Below are positions 1-8,811 of a DNA stretch of 64,000 nucleotides, one piece after another. Both the position numbers and the translations under genes were made by a program. The notes under the pieces were generated by a model. The model was given only the letters and a program-made list of their open reading frames with translations, searched no databases and was not told where the DNA came from. How positions within the stretch are numbered: position 1 is the stretch's first letter; each line of letters begins with the position of its first letter. Source of the DNA: Pseudomonas frederiksbergensis. GTDB lineage: Bacteria; Pseudomonadota; Gammaproteobacteria; Pseudomonadales; Pseudomonadaceae. Location: contig NZ_MOBP01000023.1 in assembly GCF_003732665.1 (NCBI RefSeq), positions 124,001 to 188,000 of the forward strand. Direction: 5' to 3'.

Positions 1-1
1 C

Positions 2-769
2 GTCAACGCCGCACAGAACATTGAAAAATGCGTGCGCCGCTGCGGCCTGGAAATCGACGACATCATTCTCGAGCAACTGGCCTCGGCCTACTCGGTCCTG
101 ACCGACGACGAGAAAGAACTGGGCGTGTGCCTGGTGGACATCGGTGGCGGTACTACCGACATCGCGATCTTCACCGAAGGCGCGATCCGTCACACCGCGG
201 TGATCCCGATTGCGGGCGACCAGGTGACCAATGACATCGCCATGGCGTTGCGCACCCCGACCCAGTACGCCGAAGAAATCAAGATTCGCTACGCCTGCGC
301 CCTGGCCAAACTGGCCGGTGCCGGTGAAACCATCAAGGTGCCAAGCGTTGGCGACCGTCCACCCCGCGAGCTGTCCCGCCAGGCCCTGGCCGAAGTGGTC
401 GAGCCGCGTTACGACGAGCTGTTCACGCTGATCCAGGCCGAACTGCGTCGCAGCGGCTACGAAGATCTGATCCCGGCCGGCATCGTGCTGACTGGCGGTA
501 CGTCGAAAATGGAAGGCGCGGTCGAACTGGCCGAAGAGATCTTCCACATGCCAGTCCGCTTGGGCGTGCCGCACGGCGTCAAGGGCCTGGATGACGTGGT
601 CCGCAACCCGATTTATTCCACTGGCGTTGGCCTGTTGATGTACGGCCTGCAAAAGCAGTCCGACGGGATTTCGTTCTCGGGCATCAGCAGCCGCGACAGT
701 TACAGCAATGAAGAAGCCAAACCCGCCTTGCTCGATCGCATCAAGAGCTGGGTACAAGGCAACTTCTAA
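2..769 (+). CDS. ftsA: Cell division protein FtsA, C-terminal part (5' end outside window)
   Basis: Actin-like ATPase that anchors FtsZ to the inner membrane and recruits later divisome proteins. About 255 residues are visible and the frame is open to the window edge, so the start lies upstream. The actin-fold phosphate loop VDIGGGTTD and the later GIVLTGGTSKMEG motif are seen, as in FtsA. It ends 66 bases before ftsZ in the normal dcw order ftsA-ftsZ-lpxC. The C-terminal tail IKSWVQGNF fits the amphipathic membrane-targeting helix known for the family. Confidence 0.96.
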   Translation, partial: VNAAQNIEKCVRRCGLEIDDIILEQLASAYSVLTDDEKELGVCLVDIGGGTTDIAIFTEGAIRHTAVIPIAGDQVTNDIAMALRTPTQYAEEIKIRYACALAKLAGAGETIKVPSVGDRPPRELSRQALAEVVEPRYDELFTLIQAELRRSGYEDLIPAGIVLTGGTSKMEGAVELAEEIFHMPVRLGVPHGVKGLDDVVRNPIYSTGVGLLMYGLQKQSDGISFSGISSRDSYSNEEAKPALLDRIKSWVQGNF

Positions 770-835
770 AGAATTACCGCAACACCGCAACAAACGCAGT
801 AGGCGAAAAAACTAGAGAATGTAAGGAGAGGGAAA

Positions 836-2029
836 ATGTTCGAACTCGTAGACAACATCCCCGCAAGCCCGGTTATTAAAGTTATCGGTGTTGGCGGAGG
901 CGGCGGCAACGCTGTCAACCACATGGTCAAGAGCAACATTGAAGGCGTTGAATTCATCTGCGCCAACACTGATGCCCAGGCGCTGAAATCCATCGGCGCG
1001 CGGACCATCCTGCAACTGGGCACCGGCGTGACCAAAGGTCTGGGCGCCGGCGCCAACCCTGAAGTAGGTCGTCAGGCCGCTCTCGAAGACCGTGAGCGCA
1101 TTGCCGAAGTCCTGCAGGGCACCAACATGGTGTTCATCACCACCGGCATGGGCGGCGGCACGGGTACTGGTGCTGCGCCGATCATCGCCGAAGTGGCCAA
1201 GGAAATGGGGATCCTCACCGTTGCGGTGGTGACTCGTCCGTTCCCGTTCGAAGGCCGCAAGCGTATGCAGATCGCCGACGAAGGTATCCGTCTGCTGTCT
1301 GAAAGCGTCGACTCGTTGATCACCATTCCCAACGAGAAGCTGCTGACCATCCTCGGTAAAGACGCGAGCCTGCTGTCGGCTTTCGCCAAGGCTGACGATG
1401 TACTGGCCGGTGCCGTTCGCGGTATCTCCGACATCATCAAACGTCCGGGCATGATCAACGTCGACTTTGCCGACGTACGGACTGTCATGAGCGAAATGGG
1501 CATGGCGATGATGGGCACTGGCTGCGCCAGCGGTCCGAACCGTGCACGCGAGGCCACCGAAGCGGCCATTCGCAACCCGTTGCTCGAAGACGTGAACCTG
1601 CAAGGTGCACGCGGCATCCTGGTGAACATCACCGCCGGTCCTGACCTGTCCCTGGGTGAGTACTCCGACGTGGGTAGCATCATCGAAGCCTTCGCTTCCG
1701 AGCACGCCATGGTCAAGGTCGGTACGGTTATCGATCCGGACATGCGCGACGAGCTGCACGTAACCGTGGTTGCCACGGGTCTGGGTGCGAAAATCGAGAA
1801 GCCTGTGAAGGTGATCGACAACACCATGCACACGTCCGTGGCCTCGCAGCCGCAGCAACAAGCGCCTTCGCGTCAGGACGCGCCGGCTGTGAACTACCGT
1901 GACCTGGACCGTCCGACCGTCATGCGCAACCAGGCTCAGGCCGGTGCTGCGACTGCCGCGAAGATGAATCCGCAAGACGATTTGGATTACCTGGACATCC
2001 CGGCATTCCTGCGTCGTCAGGCTGATTGA
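836..2029 (+). CDS. ftsZ: Cell division GTPase FtsZ
   Basis: Tubulin-like GTPase that forms the Z ring at mid-cell. The 397 residues include the glycine-rich nucleotide loop near the start (GVGGGGGNA), the tubulin signature GGGTGTGAAP near residue 105, and the conserved C-terminal peptide DYLDIPAFLRRQ, which binds FtsA and ZipA. A strong ribosome site (TAAGGAGAGGG) lies just before the ATG. The linker between the GTPase core and the tail is rich in Gln and Ala and is short, normal for gammaproteobacteria. Its length matches the Pseudomonas family. Confidence 0.99.
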   Translation: MFELVDNIPASPVIKVIGVGGGGGNAVNHMVKSNIEGVEFICANTDAQALKSIGARTILQLGTGVTKGLGAGANPEVGRQAALEDRERIAEVLQGTNMVFITTGMGGGTGTGAAPIIAEVAKEMGILTVAVVTRPFPFEGRKRMQIADEGIRLLSESVDSLITIPNEKLLTILGKDASLLSAFAKADDVLAGAVRGISDIIKRPGMINVDFADVRTVMSEMGMAMMGTGCASGPNRAREATEAAIRNPLLEDVNLQGARGILVNITAGPDLSLGEYSDVGSIIEAFASEHAMVKVGTVIDPDMRDELHVTVVATGLGAKIEKPVKVIDNTMHTSVASQPQQQAPSRQDAPAVNYRDLDRPTVMRNQAQAGAATAAKMNPQDDLDYLDIPAFLRRQAD

Positions 2030-2141
2030 TGGAATGTATCAGGGCTATGAAGGTGATTGGTGTTCAGCAAAGGCATGGTCTGCTATCATCGCCAGCCTTT
2101 GTTGATACCAGTTCGCAATTTGCGCTGAAGCGGCCCAAGCC

Positions 2142-3053
2142 ATGATTAAACAACGCACACTGAAAAATATTATCCGTGCCACAGGTGTAGGCCTGCACTC
2201 CGGGGAGAAGGTATACCTGACCCTCAAGCCTGCACCTATCGACACCGGCATCGTGTTTGTTCGTGCCGATCTGGACCCTGTGGTGCAGATTCCTGCTCGC
2301 GCGGAAAACGTTGGCGAAACCACGATGTCGACCACGCTGGTCAACGGTGACGTCAAAGTGGACACGGTGGAGCACTTGCTCTCGGCCATGGCTGGCCTGG
2401 GCATCGATAACGCCTACGTCGAGCTCTCCGCGTCCGAAGTCCCGATCATGGATGGTAGCGCTGGACCTTTCGTATTCCTGATTCAATCGGCCGGCCTGGA
2501 AGAGCAGGACGCCGCCAAGAAGTTCATCCGGATCCTGCGGGAAGTGACAGTGGAAGACGGCGACAAGCGCGCCACTTTCGTCCCTTTCGAAGGTTTCAAA
2601 GTGAGCTTCGAGATCGATTTCGATCACCCGGTTTTCCGTAACCGCACACAAAGTGCAAGCGTGGATTTTTCCAGCACTTCGTTCGTAAAAGAAGTCAGCC
2701 GCGCCCGTACCTTTGGTTTCATGAGTGACATCGAGTACCTGCGCAAGCACAACCTCGCACTCGGCGGCAGCGTTGAAAACGCTATTGTGGTCGACGCGGA
2801 TGGTGTACTGAACGAAGACGGCCTTCGCTATGAAGACGAATTCGTGAAGCACAAGATCCTCGATGCAATTGGTGACCTCTACCTGCTGGGCAATAGCCTG
2901 ATTGGTGAGTTCAAGGGCTTCAAGTCCGGACATGCATTGAACAACCAGCTGCTGCGCAAGTTGATTGAGCAGACAGATGCTTGGGAAGTCGTGACTTTCG
3001 AAGACGCCAGCACTGCACCGATCTCTTACATGCGTCCTGTTGCGGCCGTGTAA
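2142..3053 (+). CDS. lpxC: UDP-3-O-acyl-N-acetylglucosamine deacetylase
   Basis: Zinc amidase that catalyses the committed step of lipid A synthesis in the cytoplasm. The 303 residues include the zinc-binding region VEHLLSAMAGLG near residue 80, the HKILDAIGDLYLLG motif near residue 237 and the SGHALNN histidine motif near residue 264. It follows ftsZ by 112 bases, the standard place at the end of the dcw cluster. A hairpin terminator follows 20 bases later, so this is probably the last gene of the transcript. Confidence 0.98.
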   Translation: MIKQRTLKNIIRATGVGLHSGEKVYLTLKPAPIDTGIVFVRADLDPVVQIPARAENVGETTMSTTLVNGDVKVDTVEHLLSAMAGLGIDNAYVELSASEVPIMDGSAGPFVFLIQSAGLEEQDAAKKFIRILREVTVEDGDKRATFVPFEGFKVSFEIDFDHPVFRNRTQSASVDFSSTSFVKEVSRARTFGFMSDIEYLRKHNLALGGSVENAIVVDADGVLNEDGLRYEDEFVKHKILDAIGDLYLLGNSLIGEFKGFKSGHALNNQLLRKLIEQTDAWEVVTFEDASTAPISYMRPVAAV

Positions 3054-3073
3054 GCAAAAACCTCTCTAGTTTT

Positions 3074-3103
3074 TAAAGGCTGCCTTCGGGTGGCCTTTTT
3101 TTA
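3074..3103 (+). terminator. Rho-independent terminator of the dcw cluster
   Basis: An imperfect stem, AAAGGCTGCC with a TTCG loop and GGTGGCCTTT, is followed by a run of T. It lies just after lpxC. Confidence 0.75.
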
Positions 3104-3108
3104 TGCCC

Positions 3109-3139
3109 GATCGTTCCCACGCAGAGCGTGGGAACGATC
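3109..3139. repeat. REP-like palindrome (GATCGTTCCCACGC type)
   Basis: A near-perfect 31-base palindrome: GATCGTTCCCACGC, a 3-base centre, then GCGTGGGAACGATC. It reaches the stop codon of the following minus-strand gene. The same arm sequence occurs twice at 6640..6744, so it is a dispersed repeat. Confidence 0.8.
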
Positions 3140-4631
3140 ATCCGGCCACCACCCGATTGCGCCCCCCTTCCTTGGCCTGATACAACGCCTTGTCGGCCGC
3201 AAACAACAATTGCTCCAGGCTGATCTCGCTCGCACTTGTCCAGGTGCTAATCCCGATACTGACAGTCATCGGCGACTGCGCACCCGCCACCAACGGCAGT
3301 TGCTCAACTGCCACACGAATGGCTTCGGCGATCTGCCGCGCACCCGCGCCATCGGTTTCCGCCAGGATCACCGAAAACTCTTCTCCGCCGTAACGGGCAG
3401 CCAGGTCTGCCGGTCGTCGGACGTGGGCAATGATGACCTTGGCCAACGAGCGCAGCGCTTCGTCGCCGGCCTGATGGCCATGGCGATCGTTGAACGCCTT
3501 GAAATGGTCAGCATCGATCATCAACACCGACAACGGCATGCCGGAACGCTGGGCGCGAAACCATTCGTGGCGCAGGGCCTGATCCAGCATTCGGCGGTTG
3601 GCCAGCCCCGTTAATGCATCGGTAGCGGCCAGTTGCTTCAGCTCGTGCTCGGCGTTGTGACGGCGGCGCAATTCCCGGCGCAGCGACCACGTCAGCCACA
3701 GCAGGCTCACGCACAAGGCAAGCGTTGCCGAGCTGACCACCACCGCAGTGCGCTTCCAGGCTGCAAAGACTTCATCGCTGGACAGCGCAACGATGACGAT
3801 CAACGGCAAATTCCCGACCTTGGAGAAGGTGTACAGGCGCTCGTCACGGTGTCGATCGGACATGCCGCTGAAGCTGCCGTTGCCTTCTTTGACGATGCGC
3901 TGGAAATTAGGGCGGTTACTGAAATCTTTGCCGATCAGTTCTTCGGCCAGACGTGGTTGCTGGGCCAGGAGAATCCCGTTCTTGCTGATCAGATTGACCG
4001 TGCTGTCGCGGCCGATGCTCAAACCGTTGAACAACTGATCGAAGTAACTCAAACGCATGGCGGCCTCGGCGACCCCCAGAAACTCACCCTTGGAACTGCT
4101 TACCCGTCGACTGAAACTGATACGCCAATCCTTGTCGGTTGACCTGGCTATGAAGGGGGGGCTGATGAACATGCCCGGGTCCGGGTTGTTTACGTGAGAC
4201 TGGAAGTATTCGCGGTCGGCGTAGTTGCCTCGCCTGGGCTCTACCGAAGCCGAGTCGGCGATCACGTCGCCCTTGTTGTCGAGCAACAAAATGTCGCCCT
4301 TATAAGGCGCGGCAGTGGCGCGATCGAAATAGGCCAGATGGCGAATGGCGGGAGAAACGCTCTTGAGATCTTCTCGCTGGTAGGCCGCGATCAAACCCAG
4401 CAGGGACAAATCATAGAGTTCGACATTGCGCAGCACATCGGCGTCGATCAATTGCACGATGTTGCTGGCGGCGCGAGCGGCGGACAATTCGGCGTTGGCG
4501 CGCTCACGGATCAGCAGGAAGGTCACGATGCTGAGTATCGCAATCACCAACAGCACACTGCCGAGAACCAGAAGTCGCTCGGATCGTGTCGAGCCGACCG
4601 GATCCAGCGATTTCAAATTGCTCACACTCAT
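3138..4631 (-). CDS. Membrane diguanylate cyclase with periplasmic Cache sensor
   Basis: Predicted to make cyclic di-GMP from two GTP. The 497 residues show an N-terminal membrane helix (about 20-42), a periplasmic double-Cache-like region (about 45-285), a second membrane helix (about 295-315) and a GGDEF domain. The active-site motif is GGEEF at 415-419. An RxxD inhibitory site (RPAD) lies exactly five residues upstream, so product feedback is likely. The Cache part suggests that it senses a small molecule outside the inner membrane; the ligand cannot be read from the sequence. The stop codon touches the palindrome at 3109..3139. It runs in the same direction as the porin upstream but is separated from it by a terminator. 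Confidence 0.93.
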   Translation of the reverse strand: MSVSNLKSLDPVGSTRSERLLVLGSVLLVIAILSIVTFLLIRERANAELSAARAASNIVQLIDADVLRNVELYDLSLLGLIAAYQREDLKSVSPAIRHLAYFDRATAAPYKGDILLLDNKGDVIADSASVEPRRGNYADREYFQSHVNNPDPGMFISPPFIARSTDKDWRISFSRRVSSSKGEFLGVAEAAMRLSYFDQLFNGLSIGRDSTVNLISKNGILLAQQPRLAEELIGKDFSNRPNFQRIVKEGNGSFSGMSDRHRDERLYTFSKVGNLPLIVIVALSSDEVFAAWKRTAVVVSSATLALCVSLLWLTWSLRRELRRRHNAEHELKQLAATDALTGLANRRMLDQALRHEWFRAQRSGMPLSVLMIDADHFKAFNDRHGHQAGDEALRSLAKVIIAHVRRPADLAARYGGEEFSVILAETDGAGARQIAEAIRVAVEQLPLVAGAQSPMTVSIGISTWTSASEISLEQLLFAADKALYQAKEGGRNRVVAG

Positions 4632-4732
4632 GGTTCTGACTTCTGCAAATAAGACGTTATGAAAGTTTTTTTACAAGTATTGGGCAGAGTCCCAGAGGCC
4701 GGTCGCGTCCAGAGCGCTTGTATAAAGGCCAA

Positions 4733-4767
4733 ATAAAAAAAAGGCCAGCAAAACATGCTGGCCTTTT
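4733..4767 (-). terminator. Rho-independent terminator of the OprD-like porin gene
   Basis: Perfect stem GGCCAGCA/TGCTGGCC with a 5-base loop. On the minus strand it is followed by a run of eight T after the stem. It lies 13 bases after the porin stop codon. Confidence 0.88.
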
Positions 4768-4779
4768 GCTTAGTAAAGC

Positions 4780-6099
4780 TTAGAAGACATTCAGCGGGTA
4801 GTCGACGATCACGCGGTATTCGTCGGTGTCCTGATCCAGCGCGCCGTAGCCGTTGCCGCCGCGGTTGGTCGCCCATTGCAGGCGTAGCGCCAGGTCCTTG
4901 GCCTTGCCGCCCTGGACGACGTATTTCAGGTCGATGTCGCGCTCCCAGTGCTTGGCATGTTTACCGTCGGCGCTGTACCACGAGGCGTAGCCTTTGCTGT
5001 CCGGGTCGACCTTGGTCAGGTCGGTTTCACCCCGGGAGTAGGACACCGCCGAGGTCAGGCCGGGCAAGCCGAGGCCAACGAAGTCGTAGGCGTACTTGAG
5101 CTTCCACGAGCGCTCGTTGGGGCCGTTGAAGTCCGAGTATTGCTGGGAGTTATCGAGGAAGATGCTGTCGCCCTGGCTGATGTAGTCGAACGGCGTATTG
5201 CCGTTGACCCGCTGGTACGCGGCGGTGACGCTGTGATTGCCCACGCCCACGGTGAAATGCAGGCTGTAGGTGTTGTTGTCGATGTTGCCGAGCAGCGCAT
5301 CGCCGGTGTCTTGGGTGTGATAGACGTGCAGGCCCGGGTTGAGGCTGATCAGGTCATTGACCGCGTAGGTGTAGTCCAGATCGTAGTAGTACTGGTTCCA
5401 GATGTCCTTGAGCTCGGCGGCGTACAGGCTGCTGGTCAGGCCCGGCAAACCGCTCCAGGCCACGCCGGCCCAGTTCAGGTGCTGGCTCTCGTCGCCGTCG
5501 GCCAGGCTGCCGTAGGACGTGCCGATCCGCGTGCGGCCGCTCTGGTTGTAAGGCTTGGTGAAACTGGCCTGGCCGCCTTCGATCAGGAAACCGTCGAAGC
5601 TGTGGTTGGTCAGGCTGACGCCGCGAAAGGTCTGGGGCAGCATGCGGGTTTCGCCACCGGCGATCACCGGGTTGGTGAGGAACAGATCGCCGGCCTTCAA
5701 TTCGGTGTCGAAGGCACGCATTTTCAACGTACCGCCGGCCGTGGAAAACGAGCCCGGCGCTTTGCCGTTGCCATCGCTGATCGGCAGGATGCTCGAACCG
5801 TCAGTGCCGCCACCGCCGTCAAGTTTCAACCCGAGCATGGCGTGGGCGTCGATACCGAAACCGACCGTGCCTGGGGTGAAACCGGATTCGAACTTGCCGA
5901 GAAAGCCTTGGCCCCATTCGATGTTGTCGTCGGTGTTCTGGTGCCGGTTGCGGTTCATGTAGTAGTTGCGGGCATTGAGGTTGAGGCTCGACCCTTCGAC
6001 AAAACCTTCGCGGCTGGATTCATCGGCGGCCTGGGTGTTGGTGGCCATCGTTGCAGCGATTGCAATGAACATTGGGCTGAGTTTCAGAGAAAAAGACAC
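4780..6099 (-). CDS. OprD-family outer membrane porin
   Basis: Predicted 439-residue substrate-specific porin of the OprD/Occ family, which takes up amino acids, peptides or carboxylates. A signal peptide is visible (cleavage near residue 24, after TQA). It is followed by the usual opening of the family, with FVEGSSLNLNARNYYMNR and then FGIDAHAMLGLKLDGGGG. Alternating aromatic beta-strand patterns continue to the end, and it closes in VIVDYPLNVF with a terminal Phe typical of outer membrane barrels. Which substrate it takes cannot be told from sequence. A second member of the family begins at 62995. Confidence 0.93.
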   Translation of the reverse strand: MSFSLKLSPMFIAIAATMATNTQAADESSREGFVEGSSLNLNARNYYMNRNRHQNTDDNIEWGQGFLGKFESGFTPGTVGFGIDAHAMLGLKLDGGGGTDGSSILPISDGNGKAPGSFSTAGGTLKMRAFDTELKAGDLFLTNPVIAGGETRMLPQTFRGVSLTNHSFDGFLIEGGQASFTKPYNQSGRTRIGTSYGSLADGDESQHLNWAGVAWSGLPGLTSSLYAAELKDIWNQYYYDLDYTYAVNDLISLNPGLHVYHTQDTGDALLGNIDNNTYSLHFTVGVGNHSVTAAYQRVNGNTPFDYISQGDSIFLDNSQQYSDFNGPNERSWKLKYAYDFVGLGLPGLTSAVSYSRGETDLTKVDPDSKGYASWYSADGKHAKHWERDIDLKYVVQGGKAKDLALRLQWATNRGGNGYGALDQDTDEYRVIVDYPLNVF

Positions 6100-6197
6100 G
6101 TGCGGTACAGCTCCTTTTGGGTCATTAACGTCAGTTCATGGATCGACGTTTTTTACTTCTTGTTTAGGGAGACGAAGCGGGGCGTGTTTTCTGCACA

Positions 6198-6229
6198 ATA
6201 AAAAAAGCCGCTGATAGCAGCGGCTTTGA
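6198..6229 (-). terminator. Rho-independent terminator of the small secreted protein gene
   Basis: Stem GCCGCTG/CAGCGGC with a 4-base loop. On the minus strand a run of seven T follows. It ends the gene at 6293..6517. Confidence 0.85.
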
Positions 6230-6292
6230 AGACAACTTTCCAAAGGGAAGAGCCGATGAAAAGTGTCGAGGGAAACTGAGCGATACGGTGGA

Positions 6293-6517
6293 TCAGCTGT
6301 CTTTCTCAACCTGTGGCTGGGTCGCAGAAGTGGACGCTTGAGGGGTTTGTGCAGCGTCTTGGGCTTTGGCGGTCATCTCGGCCTGGGACTGTTGGAAGGC
6401 CTTGGCCCGCGCCGCATTCTGTGCGACGAAGGACGGCGATTCTTCCGCCATGGCGACCGGAGACAGGAACAAAGTGGACAAAACGAAAGCGCTGGCAATA
6501 CCCATGGTGTTGGACAT
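6293..6517 (-). CDS. Small secreted protein of unknown function
   Basis: A 74-residue protein with a clear signal peptide (hydrophobic core AFVLSTLFLSPV, likely cut after AMA). A short mature part follows, rich in Ala, Gln, Ser and Thr and predicted to be disordered or helical. The ATG at 6517 was chosen because AAGAAGG stands 8 bases upstream; an in-frame ATG at 6541 lacks such a site. It has its own terminator and ends 193 bases before the start of the porin gene. No family was recognised. Confidence 0.7.
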   Translation of the reverse strand: MSNTMGIASAFVLSTLFLSPVAMAEESPSFVAQNAARAKAFQQSQAEMTAKAQDAAQTPQASTSATQPQVEKDS

Positions 6518-6639
6518 CTTTAAAACCTTCTTGCTTGGCAAGTGCTGTTTAGTGCGCCAAGGTTAAGGTCCGAGGACGATGGGAAACAGAGCGGATTTCA
6601 GAAAGGACTGTTGCGGATAAAGCAAAGATCGCAGCCTTT

Positions 6640-6744
6640 GATCGTTCCCACGCTCTGCGTGGGAATGCCTCAAGGGACGCTCCGCGTTCCAATGGGACGC
6701 GGAGCGTCCCGGGCTGCATTCCCACGCAGAGCGTGGGAACGATC
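6640..6744. repeat. Nested triple palindrome of the GTTCCCACGC repeat family
   Basis: Two copies of the GATCGTTCCCACGC palindrome flank an inner palindrome (GGGACGCTCCGCGTTCC and its near complement around AATG). The outer arms also pair with each other. The same arm is seen alone at 3109..3139. The sequence just before it (AAAGATCGCAGCCTTTG) belongs to another dispersed Pseudomonas repeat, also seen near 62636. Confidence 0.75.
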
Positions 6745-6770
6745 TACGGGGGCAAGCCCCCTCGCCACAG

Positions 6771-8135
6771 TCAGACGGGGAGATGAATCCCGAAGGTATT
6801 CATCCCATGATCACTGCGCACAAACACGTCCCCGCCATGCATCAGCGCAATCGCTTTCACAATCGCCAAACCGAGCCCGTGGTTGTTGCCGCTGTTGCTG
6901 CGTGAAGCGTCGACCCGGTAAAACCGCTCAAACAAGCGTGGCAGATGCTCACTGGCAATCGGCGAGCCGGGGTTGGCCACGCCGATACTCACCTGATGTT
7001 CCGCCACCTCGATCTGCACCTGAATCACCTGCCCGGGCTCGGTGTGTTGCACCGCGTTGCTCAGCAAATTGATCAACGCCCGACGTAAGTGCGCAATCTC
7101 AATCCGCACCTGGGCATCACCGCTGACCTGCACTTGAACCTGCGCGTCTTCGAGAATGAAATCCAGATACTCCAAAGTCGTTGCCACTTCATCGGCCAGG
7201 GACGTGGAGGTCAGCTTGGTGGCCTTGCTGCCCTGGTCGGCGCTGGCGAGGAACAGCATGTCATTGATGATCGAGCGCAGCCGTTCCAGCTCTTCCAGGT
7301 TCGATTGCAGCACTTCGAAATAGTGTTCGGCGGAGCGCCCGCGAGTCAGCGCGACCTGGGTCTGGCCAATCAGGTTGGTCAGCGGCGAGCGCAGTTCATG
7401 GGCGACGTCGGCGTTGAACGACTCCAGTCGCGAATAAGCCTGCTCAACCCGCTCCAGCGTGGAGTTGAACGAACTGACAAACTGATCCAGCTCCGGCGGC
7501 AACGGCGACAACCGCAAGCGCCCGGAACGCAACGGCGGCGCCAGGCGCTGGGCTTCCTGGGACAACTTGATCAATGGCTTGAGCCCGATCCGCGCCACCC
7601 AATAACCCAAGGCCGAGGCCAGCAACACACCGACAATCGCCAGGCTGATCAGGGCAATCAGCAAATGATGCTGGGTCTGTAGAAACGTCTCGGTATCGAT
7701 GCCGATCATGAAGCGCAACGGCGGGCGCTGGTCCTTGGCCGGAAACTGGCTGACCAGCACTTTCAGCGGCGCGGCATGGTCCGGCAACTGCATGTCGCGC
7801 CGGCCCAGCGGCCCTTCGGCGAAGGCGCGGATCTGCGGGGTGATGTTGCCGTATTCATACTGCGGATTGCCGCTGATGATCCAGAAACTGATGCGCTTGT
7901 CTTCTTCACCGAGCAACTTGAGCTTGTTGTTGATCTTCACCCAATGCTCAGGCGTGCCGTAACGACCGACCGTGGATTCGAGCACGCTGTAACGCGCATC
8001 CAGCTCGGCTTCGGGCAACAGTCCCAGGCCTTTGTCGACTTGCTGGTACAACGCCCAGCCAATCAACAGAAAAACCAGCAGCGCCACCAGCGTGAACATC
8101 CCGCTCAGGCGCAGCGCGATGGAATTACTGGACAC
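6771..8135 (-). CDS. Sensor histidine kinase of the heavy-metal-sensor type, linked to an RND pump
   Basis: A 454-residue inner membrane kinase. It has a membrane helix near the N-terminus, a periplasmic sensing region of about 140 residues, a second helix and HAMP, then the phospho-acceptor motif AHELRSPLT and the ATP-binding motifs INLLSNAVQHT and GLGLAIVKAI. The GTG at 8135 was chosen because GGAGAG lies 7 bases before it and the gene then overlaps the upstream regulator by 11 bases. Overall type is like CusS/CopS kinases, but the pump next to it looks like a drug-type RND pump, so the signal is uncertain. Confidence 0.9.
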   Translation of the reverse strand: MSSNSIALRLSGMFTLVALLVFLLIGWALYQQVDKGLGLLPEAELDARYSVLESTVGRYGTPEHWVKINNKLKLLGEEDKRISFWIISGNPQYEYGNITPQIRAFAEGPLGRRDMQLPDHAAPLKVLVSQFPAKDQRPPLRFMIGIDTETFLQTQHHLLIALISLAIVGVLLASALGYWVARIGLKPLIKLSQEAQRLAPPLRSGRLRLSPLPPELDQFVSSFNSTLERVEQAYSRLESFNADVAHELRSPLTNLIGQTQVALTRGRSAEHYFEVLQSNLEELERLRSIINDMLFLASADQGSKATKLTSTSLADEVATTLEYLDFILEDAQVQVQVSGDAQVRIEIAHLRRALINLLSNAVQHTEPGQVIQVQIEVAEHQVSIGVANPGSPIASEHLPRLFERFYRVDASRSNSGNNHGLGLAIVKAIALMHGGDVFVRSDHGMNTFGIHLPV

Positions 8136-8802
8136 CGCGACTCTCCAGCACATAACCCATGCCACGAATGGTGTGCAGCAACTTCTCGTCGAACGGCCCG
8201 TCGAGCTTGGCTCGCAGGCGTTTGATCGCGACTTCGACGACGTTGGCGTCGCTGTCGAAATTGATGTCCCAGACCATCTCGGCAATCGCCGTTTTCGAGA
8301 GGATTTCACCCTGGCGCCGCGCCAATACGCTGAGCAGCGAGAACTCCTTGGCCGTCAGGTCCAGGCGCGTGCCGGCGCGGGTGGCCTTGCGGCTGATCAA
8401 ATCGATCCACAGATCGGCGATGCTCACTTGCACCGGTTCATGGCCGCCGCTGCGTCGAGTCAACGCTTGCAGGCGCGCCACCAGTTCCAGGAAGGAAAAC
8501 GGTTTGCCGAGGTAGTCGTCGGCGCCATCGCGCAGGCCTTTGATCCGGTCTTCGACACGCTCGCGGGCGGTGAGCATGATCACCGGGGTTTGCTTGCGCG
8601 CGCGCAACGCCCGCAACACGCCGAAGCCGTCGAGGCCCGGCAACATCACGTCGAGGATGATCACCGCGTAGTCGCTTTCCAGCGCCAGGTGCAGGCCTTC
8701 GACGCCGTCCCGCGCCAAGTCCACGGTGTAACCCTGTTCCGTCAGGCCGCGATGCAGGTAATCCGCGGTTTTTTCTTCATCTTCGATAATCAGAACGCGC
8801 AT
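8125..8802 (-). CDS. OmpR-family response regulator controlling the RND operon (probable)
   Basis: A 225-residue regulator with a receiver domain (phospho-acceptor Asp in VIILDVMLPG, conserved Lys in DDYLGKPF) and a C-terminal winged-helix domain ending in HTIRGMGYVLE. It starts 9 bases after the pump gene and overlaps the kinase gene, so all four genes are probably one transcript. Close in type to CusR/CopR regulators. It probably regulates its own operon, by analogy with similar loci. Confidence 0.92.
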   Translation of the reverse strand: MRVLIIEDEEKTADYLHRGLTEQGYTVDLARDGVEGLHLALESDYAVIILDVMLPGLDGFGVLRALRARKQTPVIMLTARERVEDRIKGLRDGADDYLGKPFSFLELVARLQALTRRSGGHEPVQVSIADLWIDLISRKATRAGTRLDLTAKEFSLLSVLARRQGEILSKTAIAEMVWDINFDSDANVVEVAIKRLRAKLDGPFDEKLLHTIRGMGYVLESRGVQ

Positions 8803-8811
8803 GACCCCGCC

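Noticed and set aside
4948..6201. A 417-codon plus-strand frame opposite the OprD-like gene
   Set aside because: Antisense shadow; the minus-strand protein is a clear porin with a signal peptide and a barrel end.
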